DNA of 64,000 nt from Candidatus Neomarinimicrobiota bacterium (GCA_018651745.1 JABIDL010000009.1:1-64000), one strand, 5' to 3'. Counted from the stretch's first letter, positions 54,025 through 62,852 are shown. The notes: generated by a model not told the origin, from the letters alone. Numbers and translations: made by a program.

Positions 54025-54621
54025 CTAATGTTTTTTCAGAATCCCGGAAAGAATAAAATCTGTGATTGTGTGTATGTATTCTTTTGCACTAACACCATGA
54101 ACTTCAAACAGGGTGAACCAGTTGATGGATTCAATATTTACCATGATTGACAGGGCGGTCATGCGCACATCTAGGTTTTTGAATTCCCCAGATTGGACTC
54201 CGCGATTGATAGTATCTTCGATTAATTCCAAAAAATTGGTATAGACTTTTTGCAATTTTTCCCGGAAATCATTTTCCTTCTGCGCCATGGACCAAAATTC
54301 TGTTAGCGCTTTAAAGGGTTGTGGATCTGATTCATATTGATCAATAAAATATTGAAACAGGTCTTTAAGCTGTTGAGAGGGGGGAGCGTCTTCTTCGACG
54401 ATATAGTTTAGAGTAACGCTATATCTGTGAACCCAGAAATCAACCAAATCCAAGTACATTTCCTTTTTGGATTTATAATACCAGTAGAGTGTACCTTTAC
54501 TCAATTTAGATAATTTGACCACGTCATCCATTCGGGATTTTTCATAGCCATTGGATACAAGCACAGTCAATGCTGCGCCTAAAATTTGTTCCTTGCGTTG
54601 AGTTTGTAATGAAATATTCAT
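54025..54621 (-). CDS. TetR-family regulator of the fatty-acid operon
   Basis: A 198-residue TetR-type regulator. The helix-turn-helix region reads SRMDDVVKLSKLSKGTLYWYYKSKK (about 26-50). As the first gene of an operon with acyl-CoA dehydrogenase, thiolase, PAQR and FadN genes, it probably responds to acyl-CoA, like FadR-type TetR proteins. The site GACCGGTC lies 11 bases before its start. Confidence 0.93.
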   Translation of the reverse strand: MNISLQTQRKEQILGAALTVLVSNGYEKSRMDDVVKLSKLSKGTLYWYYKSKKEMYLDLVDFWVHRYSVTLNYIVEEDAPPSQQLKDLFQYFIDQYESDPQPFKALTEFWSMAQKENDFREKLQKVYTNFLELIEDTINRGVQSGEFKNLDVRMTALSIMVNIESINWFTLFEVHGVSAKEYIHTITDFILSGILKKH

Positions 54622-54630
54622 ATACTAAAC

Positions 54631-54643
54631 CGACCGGTCAGTC
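54631..54643. promoter_or_regulatory. TetR-type operator at the fatty-acid operon
   Basis: CGACCGGTCAGTC upstream of the tetR start contains the perfect palindrome GACCGGTC (54632-54639); flanking bases extend the dyad imperfectly. Its position, just before the start of a TetR gene and its operon, suggests an operator. A near-copy lies before the other TetR gene at 56497-56509. Confidence 0.7.
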
Positions 54644-54814
54644 AATATTAAGAACTGATAGCGTATTATCCTAAGCAAAATGTAAAAAGTGTTTGCAACT
54701 TGTAAAATTAATTCATAATATTCTATTGCGAATGAATCTCAATTGCATTATTAATGATTGATTAATATTAAACTTATCAGAAATAAGGAATATGAAGCAA
54801 AAAGACATAAATAC

Positions 54815-55183
54815 ATGGGTACATTTATTATCAAAAGCAAAAACGGATCAGTTGTCAAATGCAGTAAATGCTCTCGGATACATATAGAGTTCGGGAATAC
54901 AATCATTGAATTGGAAACTTGTCAGTTTTGGAAATTTATAAAATATATCGAACGATTGAGACCAAAAAAGATATTTCATGAGTATATTATTATTCCACTG
55001 ATCGGTAAAAGTGTTTATACAAAAATATCACATAATGAATTTATTGAACTTAAAAATTTGCTTATTAAAGCAAAAAGTATGGTGCAGAAGGAATATCTAT
55101 TAAGCCAGGGAGAGATAACAAAATGTTCTACAGGAATGCCCTACAATTTGAATTCAATAATTGATAGAACATTGCCAAATTAA
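54815..55183 (+). CDS. Small CxxC protein, DUF6686-like
   Basis: A 122-residue protein starting at the ATG at 54815 (MGTFIIKSKNGS). Near the start, CSKCSRIHIEFGN may bind a metal, followed by a helix-rich region (FWKFIKYIERL). The pattern C..C..IH..FGN..I.L....F resembles a small Bacteroidota family of unknown function (DUF6686-like); this is from memory and not verified. A TTG at 54758 would add 19 unsupported residues. An Rrf2 regulator follows after 10 bases, so the pair may act together in a redox- or metal-related response. Confidence 0.6.
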   Translation: MGTFIIKSKNGSVVKCSKCSRIHIEFGNTIIELETCQFWKFIKYIERLRPKKIFHEYIIIPLIGKSVYTKISHNEFIELKNLLIKAKSMVQKEYLLSQGEITKCSTGMPYNLNSIIDRTLPN

Positions 55184-55193
55184 TAAATAAACA

Positions 55194-55610
55194 ATGACTT
55201 ACTCAAAACAAGTACAATATGCCTTACAAATGTTGATCCATTTGGATCAATCGGAAGAGGATTATTTAACTGTAAATGATATAGCACTAAAAAGCGGAAT
55301 GCCGAGTAGCTTTTTAGCAACAATAGCGAATGAATTGGCAAAAAGAAGGCTATTGCTTACACAAAGGGGCCGGAATGGTGGAATAAAACTTGCTAGACCG
55401 GCAAATCAAATTACAGTGAAAGATGTTGTAACCAGCGTGGGCAGTTATAGTGAAAAATATCACGAATGTTTGATTGGGAAAAAAAATTGTACTGATATAA
55501 TACCTTGCTCTGTTTGTAGAGGTTTCCGAACTAGTTTTGCAAATGAGTTTTATAAAAGAAGTATAAGACAACTATTAAATGAGGAAATACTCAATCATGA
55601 TAAATCGTAA
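55194..55610 (+). CDS. Rrf2-family transcriptional regulator
   Basis: A 138-residue Rrf2 regulator. An N-terminal winged helix (YALQMLIHLDQ ... LTVNDIALKSGMPSSFLATIANEL, QRGRNGGIKLARP) is followed by four cysteines, C92, C99, C105 and C108 (ECLIGKKNCTDIIPCSVC), the region that holds an Fe-S cluster in IscR/NsrR-type members. It is therefore likely to sense redox state, nitric oxide or Fe-S status. It overlaps the next gene by about 14-30 bases, depending on its start. Confidence 0.88.
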   Translation: MTYSKQVQYALQMLIHLDQSEEDYLTVNDIALKSGMPSSFLATIANELAKRRLLLTQRGRNGGIKLARPANQITVKDVVTSVGSYSEKYHECLIGKKNCTDIIPCSVCRGFRTSFANEFYKRSIRQLLNEEILNHDKS

Positions 55611-56457
55611 GCCTTTCGTAGGAATTTCGGCATTCTTAATTGTATTTCTTACCATGCCCATTGGTCATGCAGTTATGATTTTAATGGAAAATATTTTTGG
55701 AGAAAATCATCAATATAATGCTGCTATATTACTTGGATTGTTAGGATCCGTTATCTTATTTATTGGCGCGAAAAATGAGAAGGAAAATACAGGAACCTGG
55801 CTTGGGCTTTTTGCCGGTCTTTTTATTTGGACCGGCTGGGTGGAGTTTTCGTTTGTATTTTATGCTAATCACCTTGGAGTGCAGCCTATAATTGAAAATG
55901 GTGAAATTGTTACCAAACCGGAATATTTAATCTTACCTTCATCGATCGGTGTTTTGTTAGCCTCGCTATTGTATTTCTTTTTTAACAAAGAAACACGCTG
56001 CCATTTTTTCAGGTGGTTTCATCGAAATTTTACTATGAACATTGGAAAAGCGACTCCTAATAAATCAAGAAATTTTGCCACAATTACCGCCATGGAAACC
56101 ATATATGTTACCTGGTTTTTTTATATTGTATTATTGTTGATTTATGATAATTCGATTTTTGGTGATAGGCATTGGGTAACGTTTTCTGTTTTTTATGGCT
56201 CGATAATTTGGTCAATGTACCTGATAATTCGATTATTAAAATTTCAAAAGATTGCCCCGGCAATACGCTATGCCATACCAACAGTTATAATATTTTGGAA
56301 TGCTATCGAAATTTTAGGTCGTTGGAATTTCTTCAAAGAAATTTGGATTCATCCAGGAGAATATGCACTTGAAATGGGGCTCATATTTTCAGCATTTATA
56401 GTAGTAACAATCCTTACGGTTATGACACCTGAAGGTAGAAAACCAATTAAGGTATAA
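55597..56457 (+). CDS. Integral membrane protein, unknown function
   Basis: A 286-residue protein (start ATG at 55597; an ATG at 55579 gives six more) with about seven hydrophobic helices. Conserved-looking segments include MPIGHAVMIL, WTGWVEFSFVFYA, TAMETIYVTWFFY, FGDRHWVTFS and EILGRWNFFKE. The Trp, His and aromatic residues around the membrane edges could hold a cofactor, but I recognise no family. It overlaps the Rrf2 gene, which may regulate it. Confidence 0.7.
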   Translation: MINRKPFVGISAFLIVFLTMPIGHAVMILMENIFGENHQYNAAILLGLLGSVILFIGAKNEKENTGTWLGLFAGLFIWTGWVEFSFVFYANHLGVQPIIENGEIVTKPEYLILPSSIGVLLASLLYFFFNKETRCHFFRWFHRNFTMNIGKATPNKSRNFATITAMETIYVTWFFYIVLLLIYDNSIFGDRHWVTFSVFYGSIIWSMYLIIRLLKFQKIAPAIRYAIPTVIIFWNAIEILGRWNFFKEIWIHPGEYALEMGLIFSAFIVVTILTVMTPEGRKPIKV

Positions 56458-56490
56458 AAAGGAATTGCAGATAATAAACTCTTATTATTA

Positions 56491-56514
56491 AATTTCGACC
56501 GGTGAGTCGAAATT
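56491..56514. promoter_or_regulatory. Inverted repeat before tetR (probable operator)
   Basis: AATTTCGAC and GTCGAAATT form a perfect 9-bp inverted repeat with a six-base centre (CGGTGA). It lies 17 bases before the ATG of the TetR gene at 56532. The central CGACCGGTGAGTC matches the 13-base site at the fatty-acid TetR gene (54631) in 12 positions, in the same orientation on the plus strand. Confidence 0.72.
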
Positions 56515-56531
56515 AAAAATAGAGAGTTTAT

Positions 56532-57131
56532 ATGGTAACAAAGCGACAAGAAAAAGAACGGGAATTTCGAAAAAAACAAATATTAGACGGCGCCTTAACT
56601 GTCTTCCACGAAAATGGACTTAATGGAACAACTATGGATGAAATTGCCCGTGTTTCGGATTTTGGAAAAGCGACACTATATTATTATTTCCGTTCAAAAG
56701 AAGAAGTATTCTCCAGCATCCTAGATAGAGGGTGGACAGCATTATGGAAAAGCTTGGAAGACGATTTTCTTTCTGACAAAAATCCTCGGGAATCTTTTAT
56801 CAAAATTCTTACCATACTTGCACAGAAAACACAAAATAATAGAAATGAATACGAATTTTTATTCAATGCACCAAAAACAATCATGAGCCTTGAGGAAAAA
56901 AAACCAATATGGAAATCTTACCAGCAAAGGCTTTATACTTCGCTAAAAGAGTTACTAGAAAAGGGAATAGCGTTAGGTCAATTTCCGCAATTGGATTCCG
57001 ACCTCATGTTTAAAGCTATTGGTGGTCTATTTGTAGGACTCATTTTTATGGGTGAACAAAATAAAAATATCACCAGTGATGATATTGAAACATTATTGAA
57101 CCAATTAATTGCAGACCCAAATCAATCATGA
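56532..57131 (+). CDS. TetR-family transcriptional regulator
   Basis: A 199-residue TetR protein with an N-terminal helix-turn-helix reading TMDEIARVSDFGKATLYYYFRSKEE (about 35-59). It overlaps the TonB-receptor gene by ATGA, so the receptor and the lipoprotein after it are probably under its control. The preceding inverted repeat is the likely site. The DNA-binding segment is similar in type to the fatty-acid TetR, consistent with similar operators. Confidence 0.92.
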   Translation: MVTKRQEKEREFRKKQILDGALTVFHENGLNGTTMDEIARVSDFGKATLYYYFRSKEEVFSSILDRGWTALWKSLEDDFLSDKNPRESFIKILTILAQKTQNNRNEYEFLFNAPKTIMSLEEKKPIWKSYQQRLYTSLKELLEKGIALGQFPQLDSDLMFKAIGGLFVGLIFMGEQNKNITSDDIETLLNQLIADPNQS

Positions 57132-59269
57132 TTTTTCGACGCTTTATTTTATTAACACTTATTATAATATCTTCTATTTATGCTGCAAAAATTTCTGGAA
57201 CAATTATAGATAAAGGGACAAATAAAGTAATCCCAAATGTGAATATTTCTGTTCTCGGCACTTCCTTAGGTGCGGTTTCTGATCCATATGGGAAGTTTCA
57301 TCTAAATCTTGATAATAAATTATATGCGCTTGAATTTTCTATGATTGGCTTCAAGCCTATCATTAAAGAATTCGATTTAAAAATTGATATTTCTGATATC
57401 CTTATTGATATGGAATCAACCATTCTTGAATTCGATGAAATAAATGTACAGGGTGTTTTTTCTACACGGCTTGGGTACGAATCGGTTGATATCATTTCTA
57501 AAAATGAAATTATTGAATCTCAAAAAAATTCCATTTCAGATATTTTACGGACTTTGCCAGGCGTGGATGTTCAATTCGCTCATTCTAATGGTCGAAACGT
57601 AAATGTATCTATCCGGGGGTCGTCCGATTACAAGCCAGGAGGTTATAATAACCGCGTACTAGTACTGCTTGACGGATTTCCCATCCAAATCCCCAATAGT
57701 GGGGCACCTGACTGGAATTCGCTTCCATTAGAGAGCGTTCGGCGTATAGAAATTGACAATAGTCCGGCTTCAGCGCAATACGGGCATAATTCTATGGGCG
57801 GTGTTATCAATTTGATTACCGATCATAAATCATTAAATAATATCTTAAGATTTTCTGGTGGAGCTTTTAATACGGGACAAATCGGTTTAACTCATGGTAA
57901 TCAAAAAGGAAACTGGAACTATGGATTTAATATCATGGCGCGTTCATCTGAAGGCCATCGTTTTAACGCTGATGATAAAATTACCAGAGTCAGAACTTTT
58001 GCACGATACGGAAATCAAAAAGGTCGATCTTACAGGTTAAGTCATATTTATTCTTATTCCGATGTAGGGCACCCAGGTTTTTCAAGCATACCTTCCTATC
58101 GTAAATCAAAACGTATATCTCAATATGTTCAGGGTCATGGGTTTTATCCCATTAAGAACGGTGTGTCCATGTCACACTCCGTATATATTAACAAATTTGA
58201 CACCCATTATTATGATCGTGATGATGCTACAGAAAAAGAAGGTAACAGGGAATATGATGATTTGAGCATCGGACTGAGGTCAGAAATGTTGATCACCAAA
58301 TGGGCACGATGGATCTTCATGACCGGTACCGATGTGGATTGGAGTAGATCGAAAGTATCAGTATTTAACCCAATTTATGATTCACCTATTCAATTATCTT
58401 TAGGAGGATTTATTCAAACAAAATACTCGATCGGTAATGGTTGGAGTTTAGGCTCAGGGCTTCGGTATGATTATCGCAGGTCTGATCCGGGTGGCAATTA
58501 TCAAAAAAGAATTTATAAACACTGGTCACCCAAAATAAATCTAATGTACACGATGAAGGAAAAACGTGCATTTACAATAGCGTATAGCGAAGGGTTCCGG
58601 GCACCATCTTTATCAGAATTGTATTTGAATCATACCAGTTCATATGGTCTTACACTGCAGGGGAATCCATCCGTTTTGCCCGAGAAGGTGCAGGCTTTTG
58701 AGGTTATGTATGAGCACCCACACAGCAAATCTTGGTATTGGAGTGTTTCAGTGTTTCGCAATCGGTATGAGAATATGATTGATTTTGTGTACAATGTACC
58801 AGTGAGAGCAGTTAATAGGAAAGGCGTTACCGGGTTCGGAGGAGAATATCAATTTAAATGGTCTTTATTTGGTGCTTTGGATATCAATGGAAATTACTCG
58901 TATTTGAATATGTCGGATCGAAGTGGTGATCCTATTTTATATCGCTCGGAACATCGTGGGCAGATACATATTAGTTACTCTTTTAAAAAACTTAAATTTC
59001 GGTTAGGCTCCAAAGCTTGGTCAAAACAATTATATGAGGATTTTTTAAGCCATGATTATGAATCAGTGGATGGTAAAATTGTTTTTCCAATTCGCGAGTT
59101 GCCCGCTACAATAATCCCGGAAATTATTTTTTCAGGAGCGGTTGGTTCTTTTCAAGGATCTATTCGAATTTCAAATCTTTCGGATACCAAATATGAACTT
59201 ATTCAAGATTTCCCAATGCCGGGACGTACCTGGTATTTCACCTTAACCAAAAAGATAAAGGAACAATAA
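57128..59269 (+). CDS. TonB-dependent outer-membrane receptor
   Basis: A 713-residue receptor: signal peptide (about 1-20), a carboxypeptidase-regulatory-like beta domain (about 21-100: GTIIDKGTNKVIPNVNISV), the plug domain (about 115-230: ISDILRTLPGVDVQF, NVSIRGSS, LVLLDGFPI, YGHNSMGGVINLIT) and a 22-strand barrel to the end. FGGEYQFKW and GFRAPSLSELYLNH match the barrel signatures. Substrate unknown; possible lipid or fatty-acid link from the shared regulatory site. Confidence 0.92.
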   Translation: MIFRRFILLTLIIISSIYAAKISGTIIDKGTNKVIPNVNISVLGTSLGAVSDPYGKFHLNLDNKLYALEFSMIGFKPIIKEFDLKIDISDILIDMESTILEFDEINVQGVFSTRLGYESVDIISKNEIIESQKNSISDILRTLPGVDVQFAHSNGRNVNVSIRGSSDYKPGGYNNRVLVLLDGFPIQIPNSGAPDWNSLPLESVRRIEIDNSPASAQYGHNSMGGVINLITDHKSLNNILRFSGGAFNTGQIGLTHGNQKGNWNYGFNIMARSSEGHRFNADDKITRVRTFARYGNQKGRSYRLSHIYSYSDVGHPGFSSIPSYRKSKRISQYVQGHGFYPIKNGVSMSHSVYINKFDTHYYDRDDATEKEGNREYDDLSIGLRSEMLITKWARWIFMTGTDVDWSRSKVSVFNPIYDSPIQLSLGGFIQTKYSIGNGWSLGSGLRYDYRRSDPGGNYQKRIYKHWSPKINLMYTMKEKRAFTIAYSEGFRAPSLSELYLNHTSSYGLTLQGNPSVLPEKVQAFEVMYEHPHSKSWYWSVSVFRNRYENMIDFVYNVPVRAVNRKGVTGFGGEYQFKWSLFGALDINGNYSYLNMSDRSGDPILYRSEHRGQIHISYSFKKLKFRLGSKAWSKQLYEDFLSHDYESVDGKIVFPIRELPATIIPEIIFSGAVGSFQGSIRISNLSDTKYELIQDFPMPGRTWYFTLTKKIKEQ

Positions 59270-59745
59270 TGAAACTCATAACTAACTTAACTGCATTTTC
59301 TTTAGCCTCAGTTTTATTTTTTTCAATAGCATGCGATGAAAATGTAACCGATCCTGATCCCGAAAGTGCAACCATATCCGGCACCGTTACTTTTTCCGGC
59401 ATTTGGCCAGATACTGGGGATGTCAGCATTTCCCTTCAAACCAATTGGCCGCCAACCGGTGCGCCATATGCTTACACTGCAATAACATCTGCAGAGCTCA
59501 GTTCAAATCAATATAGTTATTTATTTGAAGAAGTTGCGTTTGGAACGTATAAGTCCATTGCGGTATCCTGGCTGGACCCTACTGATACTAGCCCAATGAC
59601 AAATCAACATATACTCGGAGCGTATGGCGCTACTACTCAAGCTTATTTTATGGATGCTGACTCACTTGTGCTATCAGTGGATAATGCAGAACTCTCAGAA
59701 CTTGATTTTAATTCTAATTTAGATTTGGCAACAAGCACACAGTAA
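59269..59745 (+). CDS. Lipoprotein of unknown function
   Basis: A 158-residue lipoprotein with signal peptide and lipobox SIAC (about residue 22), then DENVTDPDPES, an acidic linker, and a beta-rich domain with a GTVTFSGIWPDTGDVSISL start. It overlaps the receptor stop by one base. It may be a surface partner of the TonB receptor, a common arrangement in this type of bacteria; no catalytic motif is seen. Confidence 0.8.
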   Translation: MKLITNLTAFSLASVLFFSIACDENVTDPDPESATISGTVTFSGIWPDTGDVSISLQTNWPPTGAPYAYTAITSAELSSNQYSYLFEEVAFGTYKSIAVSWLDPTDTSPMTNQHILGAYGATTQAYFMDADSLVLSVDNAELSELDFNSNLDLATSTQ

Positions 59746-59776
59746 TTGTTTGATTAAATGTCTTTGAAAGAAGGCC

Positions 59777-59792
59777 GGAAAATCGGTTTTCC
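59777..59792 (+). terminator. Hairpin after the receptor operon
   Basis: GGAAAA and TTTTCC form a perfect 6-bp stem with a TCGG loop; GAA and TTC flank it. A T-rich but not uninterrupted sequence (AGGATTTTAATTC) follows, so it is a moderate terminator candidate for the TetR-receptor-lipoprotein operon. Confidence 0.42.
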
Positions 59793-59829
59793 TTCAGGAT
59801 TTTAATTCAATTTCGTTGGAAATAATCAC

Positions 59830-59850
59830 TATAATGCTGTAAATTACAAT
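59830..59850 (+). promoter_or_regulatory. Candidate -10 elements upstream of the ferredoxin oxidoreductase operon
   Basis: TATAAT at 59830-59835 and TACAAT at 59845-59850 lie 30-50 bases before the ferredoxin gene in an AT-rich stretch. No convincing -35 is visible at the right spacing, so this is a weak call. Confidence 0.3.
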
Positions 59851-59880
59851 ACAGGATATATACATCTTAAAGTCTTTATT

Positions 59881-60159
59881 ATGCCTAAAGTTAAAGGATC
59901 AATCGTTATTAATTTTGATAAATGCAAAGGTTGCGAACTTTGCATAGTCGAATGCCCACAAGAATGCATGGGACTTTCCAAAAAATTGAATCCAAGTGGA
60001 TATCACTATGCCATCCTCTTAGAAGATACTTGCACCGGATGTACAAACTGTGCTTTGATCTGTCCTGAAGCTATCATTGCGGTTTATCGAGAAAGTAAAT
60101 CCAAGAAACAATTATCAGCTATTGATACAATCGCTGTGAATGAACATATCCCACTATGA
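59881..60159 (+). CDS. 2-oxoacid:ferredoxin oxidoreductase, ferredoxin (delta) subunit
   Basis: A 92-residue protein with two [4Fe-4S] motifs: CKGCELCIVECP (about 18-29) and CTGCTNCALICP (about 52-63). It is the ferredoxin-like subunit (KorD/VorD type), moving electrons from the catalytic subunits to free ferredoxin. It overlaps the alpha-subunit gene by ATGA and begins the operon. Confidence 0.93.
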   Translation: MPKVKGSIVINFDKCKGCELCIVECPQECMGLSKKLNPSGYHYAILLEDTCTGCTNCALICPEAIIAVYRESKSKKQLSAIDTIAVNEHIPL

Positions 60160-61247
60160 AAACAAATAAAAAAATGCTAATGAAAGGGAATGAAGCATTG
60201 GCGGAAGCTGCAATCATTGCTGGTTGTAAGGGCTACTTTGGTTATCCGATTACACCCCAATCGGAGATTTTAGAATATATGTCATTGCATTTGAATAATC
60301 GTGGAGGTGTATTTATTCAGGCTGAAAGTGAGGTGGCCTCTATCAATATGGTATACGGCGCTGCTGGCACTGGTGAACGTGTGATGACTAGCACCAGTAG
60401 TCCGGGATACAGTCTCATGCAAGAAGGTGTTTCCTACATTGCCTGCGCTGAATTGCCTTGCCTATTGGTAAATGTAGTTCGGGGAGGTCCGGGATTAGGA
60501 ACAATCCAACCAGCTCAGGGAGATTATTTCCAAGCAGTAAAGGGCGGGGGGCATGGAGACTACCGCCTTTTGGTATATGCTCCGAATAGTGTGCAGGAAA
60601 TGGCTGATTTTGTTTTCAAGGGATTTGATGCAGCTGACCGTTATCGCAACCCTGTATTAATCTTAGCCGATGGTGCGTTGGGGCAAATGATGGAACCAGT
60701 GATTTTTCCGGATTATGATCCTAAAAAAAATAGAATTGACCACTCAGATTGGGCAACACGAGGAAAGCAAATGGATGAGGATCGTCACATTATTACGACC
60801 CTTCATCTTGAACCACAGAAAATGGAAAAAATTAACAACAATCTTCAGGAAAAATATCGGGATATAACTGCCAATGAGGTGATGTTTGAGTCTATCCAGA
60901 TTGATGATGCTGATTTTTTGCTGGTGGCTTTTGGTTTGACCGCACGTGTGGCTCACAAAGCGGTGGAACTTGTAAGGGAAGAAGGGATAAAGGTGGGCTT
61001 ATTACGACCTCAGACATTATTTCCTTTCCCTAGCCTGGCTTTAGCTGAAATTGCGGAAAATGTGCAAGCAATTATGACCGTCGAAATGAATGCGGGTCAA
61101 ATGGTAGAAGATGTCCGTTTAGCTGTAAACGGGAAAGTCCCGGTATATTTTTATGGCCGAATGGGCGGAGTAATTCCTCAACCTGATGAAATAGCAAACC
61201 GGGTAAAACAGGTGTATCATTCTAAACTGAAACAAACTATCTCATGA
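60156..61247 (+). CDS. 2-oxoacid:ferredoxin oxidoreductase, alpha subunit
   Basis: A 363-residue subunit of the KorA/VorB type. The N-terminal region GNEALAEAAIIAGCKGYFGYPITPQSEI matches the 3-methyl-2-oxobutanoate dehydrogenase VorB group, suggesting branched-chain 2-oxoacids as substrates, though 2-oxoglutarate or pyruvate cannot be excluded. The domain-II pyrimidine-binding segment TSTSSPGYSLMQEG is present. It overlaps the beta gene by ATGA. Confidence 0.93.
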   Translation: MKTNKKMLMKGNEALAEAAIIAGCKGYFGYPITPQSEILEYMSLHLNNRGGVFIQAESEVASINMVYGAAGTGERVMTSTSSPGYSLMQEGVSYIACAELPCLLVNVVRGGPGLGTIQPAQGDYFQAVKGGGHGDYRLLVYAPNSVQEMADFVFKGFDAADRYRNPVLILADGALGQMMEPVIFPDYDPKKNRIDHSDWATRGKQMDEDRHIITTLHLEPQKMEKINNNLQEKYRDITANEVMFESIQIDDADFLLVAFGLTARVAHKAVELVREEGIKVGLLRPQTLFPFPSLALAEIAENVQAIMTVEMNAGQMVEDVRLAVNGKVPVYFYGRMGGVIPQPDEIANRVKQVYHSKLKQTIS

Positions 61248-62044
61248 CTGTCACGCAAGAAGGGATTCAGTGCGCATATCTTGACGATCTAGACTTAGTC
61301 TGGAACCGCCCTAGCACTCTAACAGATACCACAATGCATTATTGCCCCGGGTGTGGGCATTCTGTGGTCCACAGATTGCTCATGGAAACGATTCAGGAAT
61401 TGGATATTCAAGGAAAAACTATTGGCGTGGCACCGGTTGGCTGTTCAGTATTTGCTTACAATTACATGGATATTGATATGCAGGAGGCCGCCCACGGTCG
61501 AGCTACTGCAGTTGCTACAGGAATCAAACGCATGTTACCAGATAATATTGTTTTCTCATATCAGGGTGATGGAGACCTTGCCGCAATAGGAACCGCTGAA
61601 ACTATTCATACTGTTAATCGTGGCGAGAATATTTTAATGGTATTTATTAATAATGGAATCTATGGTATGACCGGCGGACAAATGGCACCAACAACATTAG
61701 AAGGTTCCATCACTTCCACCACACCGGAAGGAAGAGATTTTGATCAACATGGTCATCCTTTGAATATTACGGATTTAATTGTCAGACTTCCCGGTGCTGC
61801 GTTTGTAACACGTCAAGCGGTGGACACTGCAAAATCGGTGCGAAAATCAAAGCGGGCTATTTTGAATTCGATCAAATACCAATTGGAAGGTGGCAACGGT
61901 GTATGTTTTATTGAAATTATATCCAATTGCCCTTCGGGTTGGAAAATGACACCTGTGGAATCCAATCAGTGGCTGAATGACCATATTTTTAATCACTATC
62001 CTCTGGGAGATTTAAAACCTTTTCCCAAAAAAGAATCAAAATGA
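61244..62044 (+). CDS. 2-oxoacid:ferredoxin oxidoreductase, beta (TPP-binding) subunit
   Basis: A 266-residue catalytic subunit. The TPP/Mg site reads GDGDLAAIG and continues to NNGIYGMTGGQ. HYCPGCGHSVVHR near the N terminus has the two cysteines usual for the beta subunit, and VGCSVFAYNY is also conserved. It lies between alpha and gamma with 4-nt overlaps. The enzyme is oxygen-sensitive in most organisms. Confidence 0.94.
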   Translation: MTVTQEGIQCAYLDDLDLVWNRPSTLTDTTMHYCPGCGHSVVHRLLMETIQELDIQGKTIGVAPVGCSVFAYNYMDIDMQEAAHGRATAVATGIKRMLPDNIVFSYQGDGDLAAIGTAETIHTVNRGENILMVFINNGIYGMTGGQMAPTTLEGSITSTTPEGRDFDQHGHPLNITDLIVRLPGAAFVTRQAVDTAKSVRKSKRAILNSIKYQLEGGNGVCFIEIISNCPSGWKMTPVESNQWLNDHIFNHYPLGDLKPFPKKESK

Positions 62045-62607
62045 AAACTGAAATAGTAATTGCCGGATTTGGAGGACAAGGTGTTCTTTCTCTTGGAATG
62101 ACTCTTGCATATGCTGGAATGATTGAAGGGAAAGAAGTATCATGGATGCCAAGTTACGGACCTGAAATGCGTGGAGGTACAGCCAATTGTACCATTATTA
62201 TTTCAGATCAGAACATTAGTTCGCCAATAATCAACGTTTTTGATTTGGCAGTAGTACTAAATCAGCCATCACTTGAAAAATTTGAAGACAGGGTAAAAAC
62301 GAATGGCCACCTACTTTATGAATCTAATCAAATTTTAAAAACACCTACTCGACAGGATATATCTACCTTCAGCGTTTCTGCAACCCAAGAAGCAGCTAAA
62401 CTAAACAATAAAAAAGGTATGAACATGATTATGCTTGGGTCAGTTTTAAAAATCTTACCGGTGGTTTCAAGTCAATCGGTAATTAAAGCATTGAAAAAGG
62501 TTTTGCCTCCTAGGCATCATCATTTGATACCATTAAATCAAAAAACGCTACAACGCGGACAGGAATTAATTAAAGATAAAATATCTGCACTACCATGGAC
62601 CCATTAA
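62041..62607 (+). CDS. 2-oxoacid:ferredoxin oxidoreductase, gamma subunit
   Basis: A 188-residue subunit starting with VIAGFGGQGVLSLGMTLAYAG, the Rossmann-like signature of the gamma (KorC/VorC) subunit, followed by YGPEMRGGTANCTIIISD. Together with the previous three genes it forms a complete four-subunit enzyme that makes acyl-CoA, CO2 and reduced ferredoxin from a 2-oxoacid and CoA. Its end overlaps the ferritin-like gene. Confidence 0.93.
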   Translation: MKTEIVIAGFGGQGVLSLGMTLAYAGMIEGKEVSWMPSYGPEMRGGTANCTIIISDQNISSPIINVFDLAVVLNQPSLEKFEDRVKTNGHLLYESNQILKTPTRQDISTFSVSATQEAAKLNNKKGMNMIMLGSVLKILPVVSSQSVIKALKKVLPPRHHHLIPLNQKTLQRGQELIKDKISALPWTH

Positions 62608-62852
62608 TTATCAAAAACAATACAACGATAGAAGAAATTCTTGAATACGCTATGAATGAAGATGAGCATGCTGCCGGTTTTTATCTTAAAGCATCAAAAA
62701 AGGCTTTTGACCCTGATGTAAAATCATTTTTAATTGCACTCGCTACAATGGAAGAAATGCATTATCATGAATTAAAAAATAAACTGGAAGAAGTCCGCGC
62801 TAGTCGGTTTTCTGTCCAAGGTATTTTAGATTCTTTTGAAAGTGGTCATTAG
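62595..62852 (+). CDS. Half-size ferritin-like (two-helix) protein
   Basis: An 85-residue protein with two helices. Helix one has EILEYAMNEDEHAAGFY (Glu at about 22-25) and helix two EEMHYHEL (ExxHxxE around residues 56-61), the iron-site residues of the rubrerythrin/ferritin superfamily. A full four-helix bundle needs two copies, so it probably dimerises, as in encapsulated ferritin. It overlaps the oxidoreductase gamma gene by 13 bases and is in frame with the butyrate kinase gene after a TAG. Confidence 0.75.
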   Translation: MDPLIIKNNTTIEEILEYAMNEDEHAAGFYLKASKKAFDPDVKSFLIALATMEEMHYHELKNKLEEVRASRFSVQGILDSFESGH

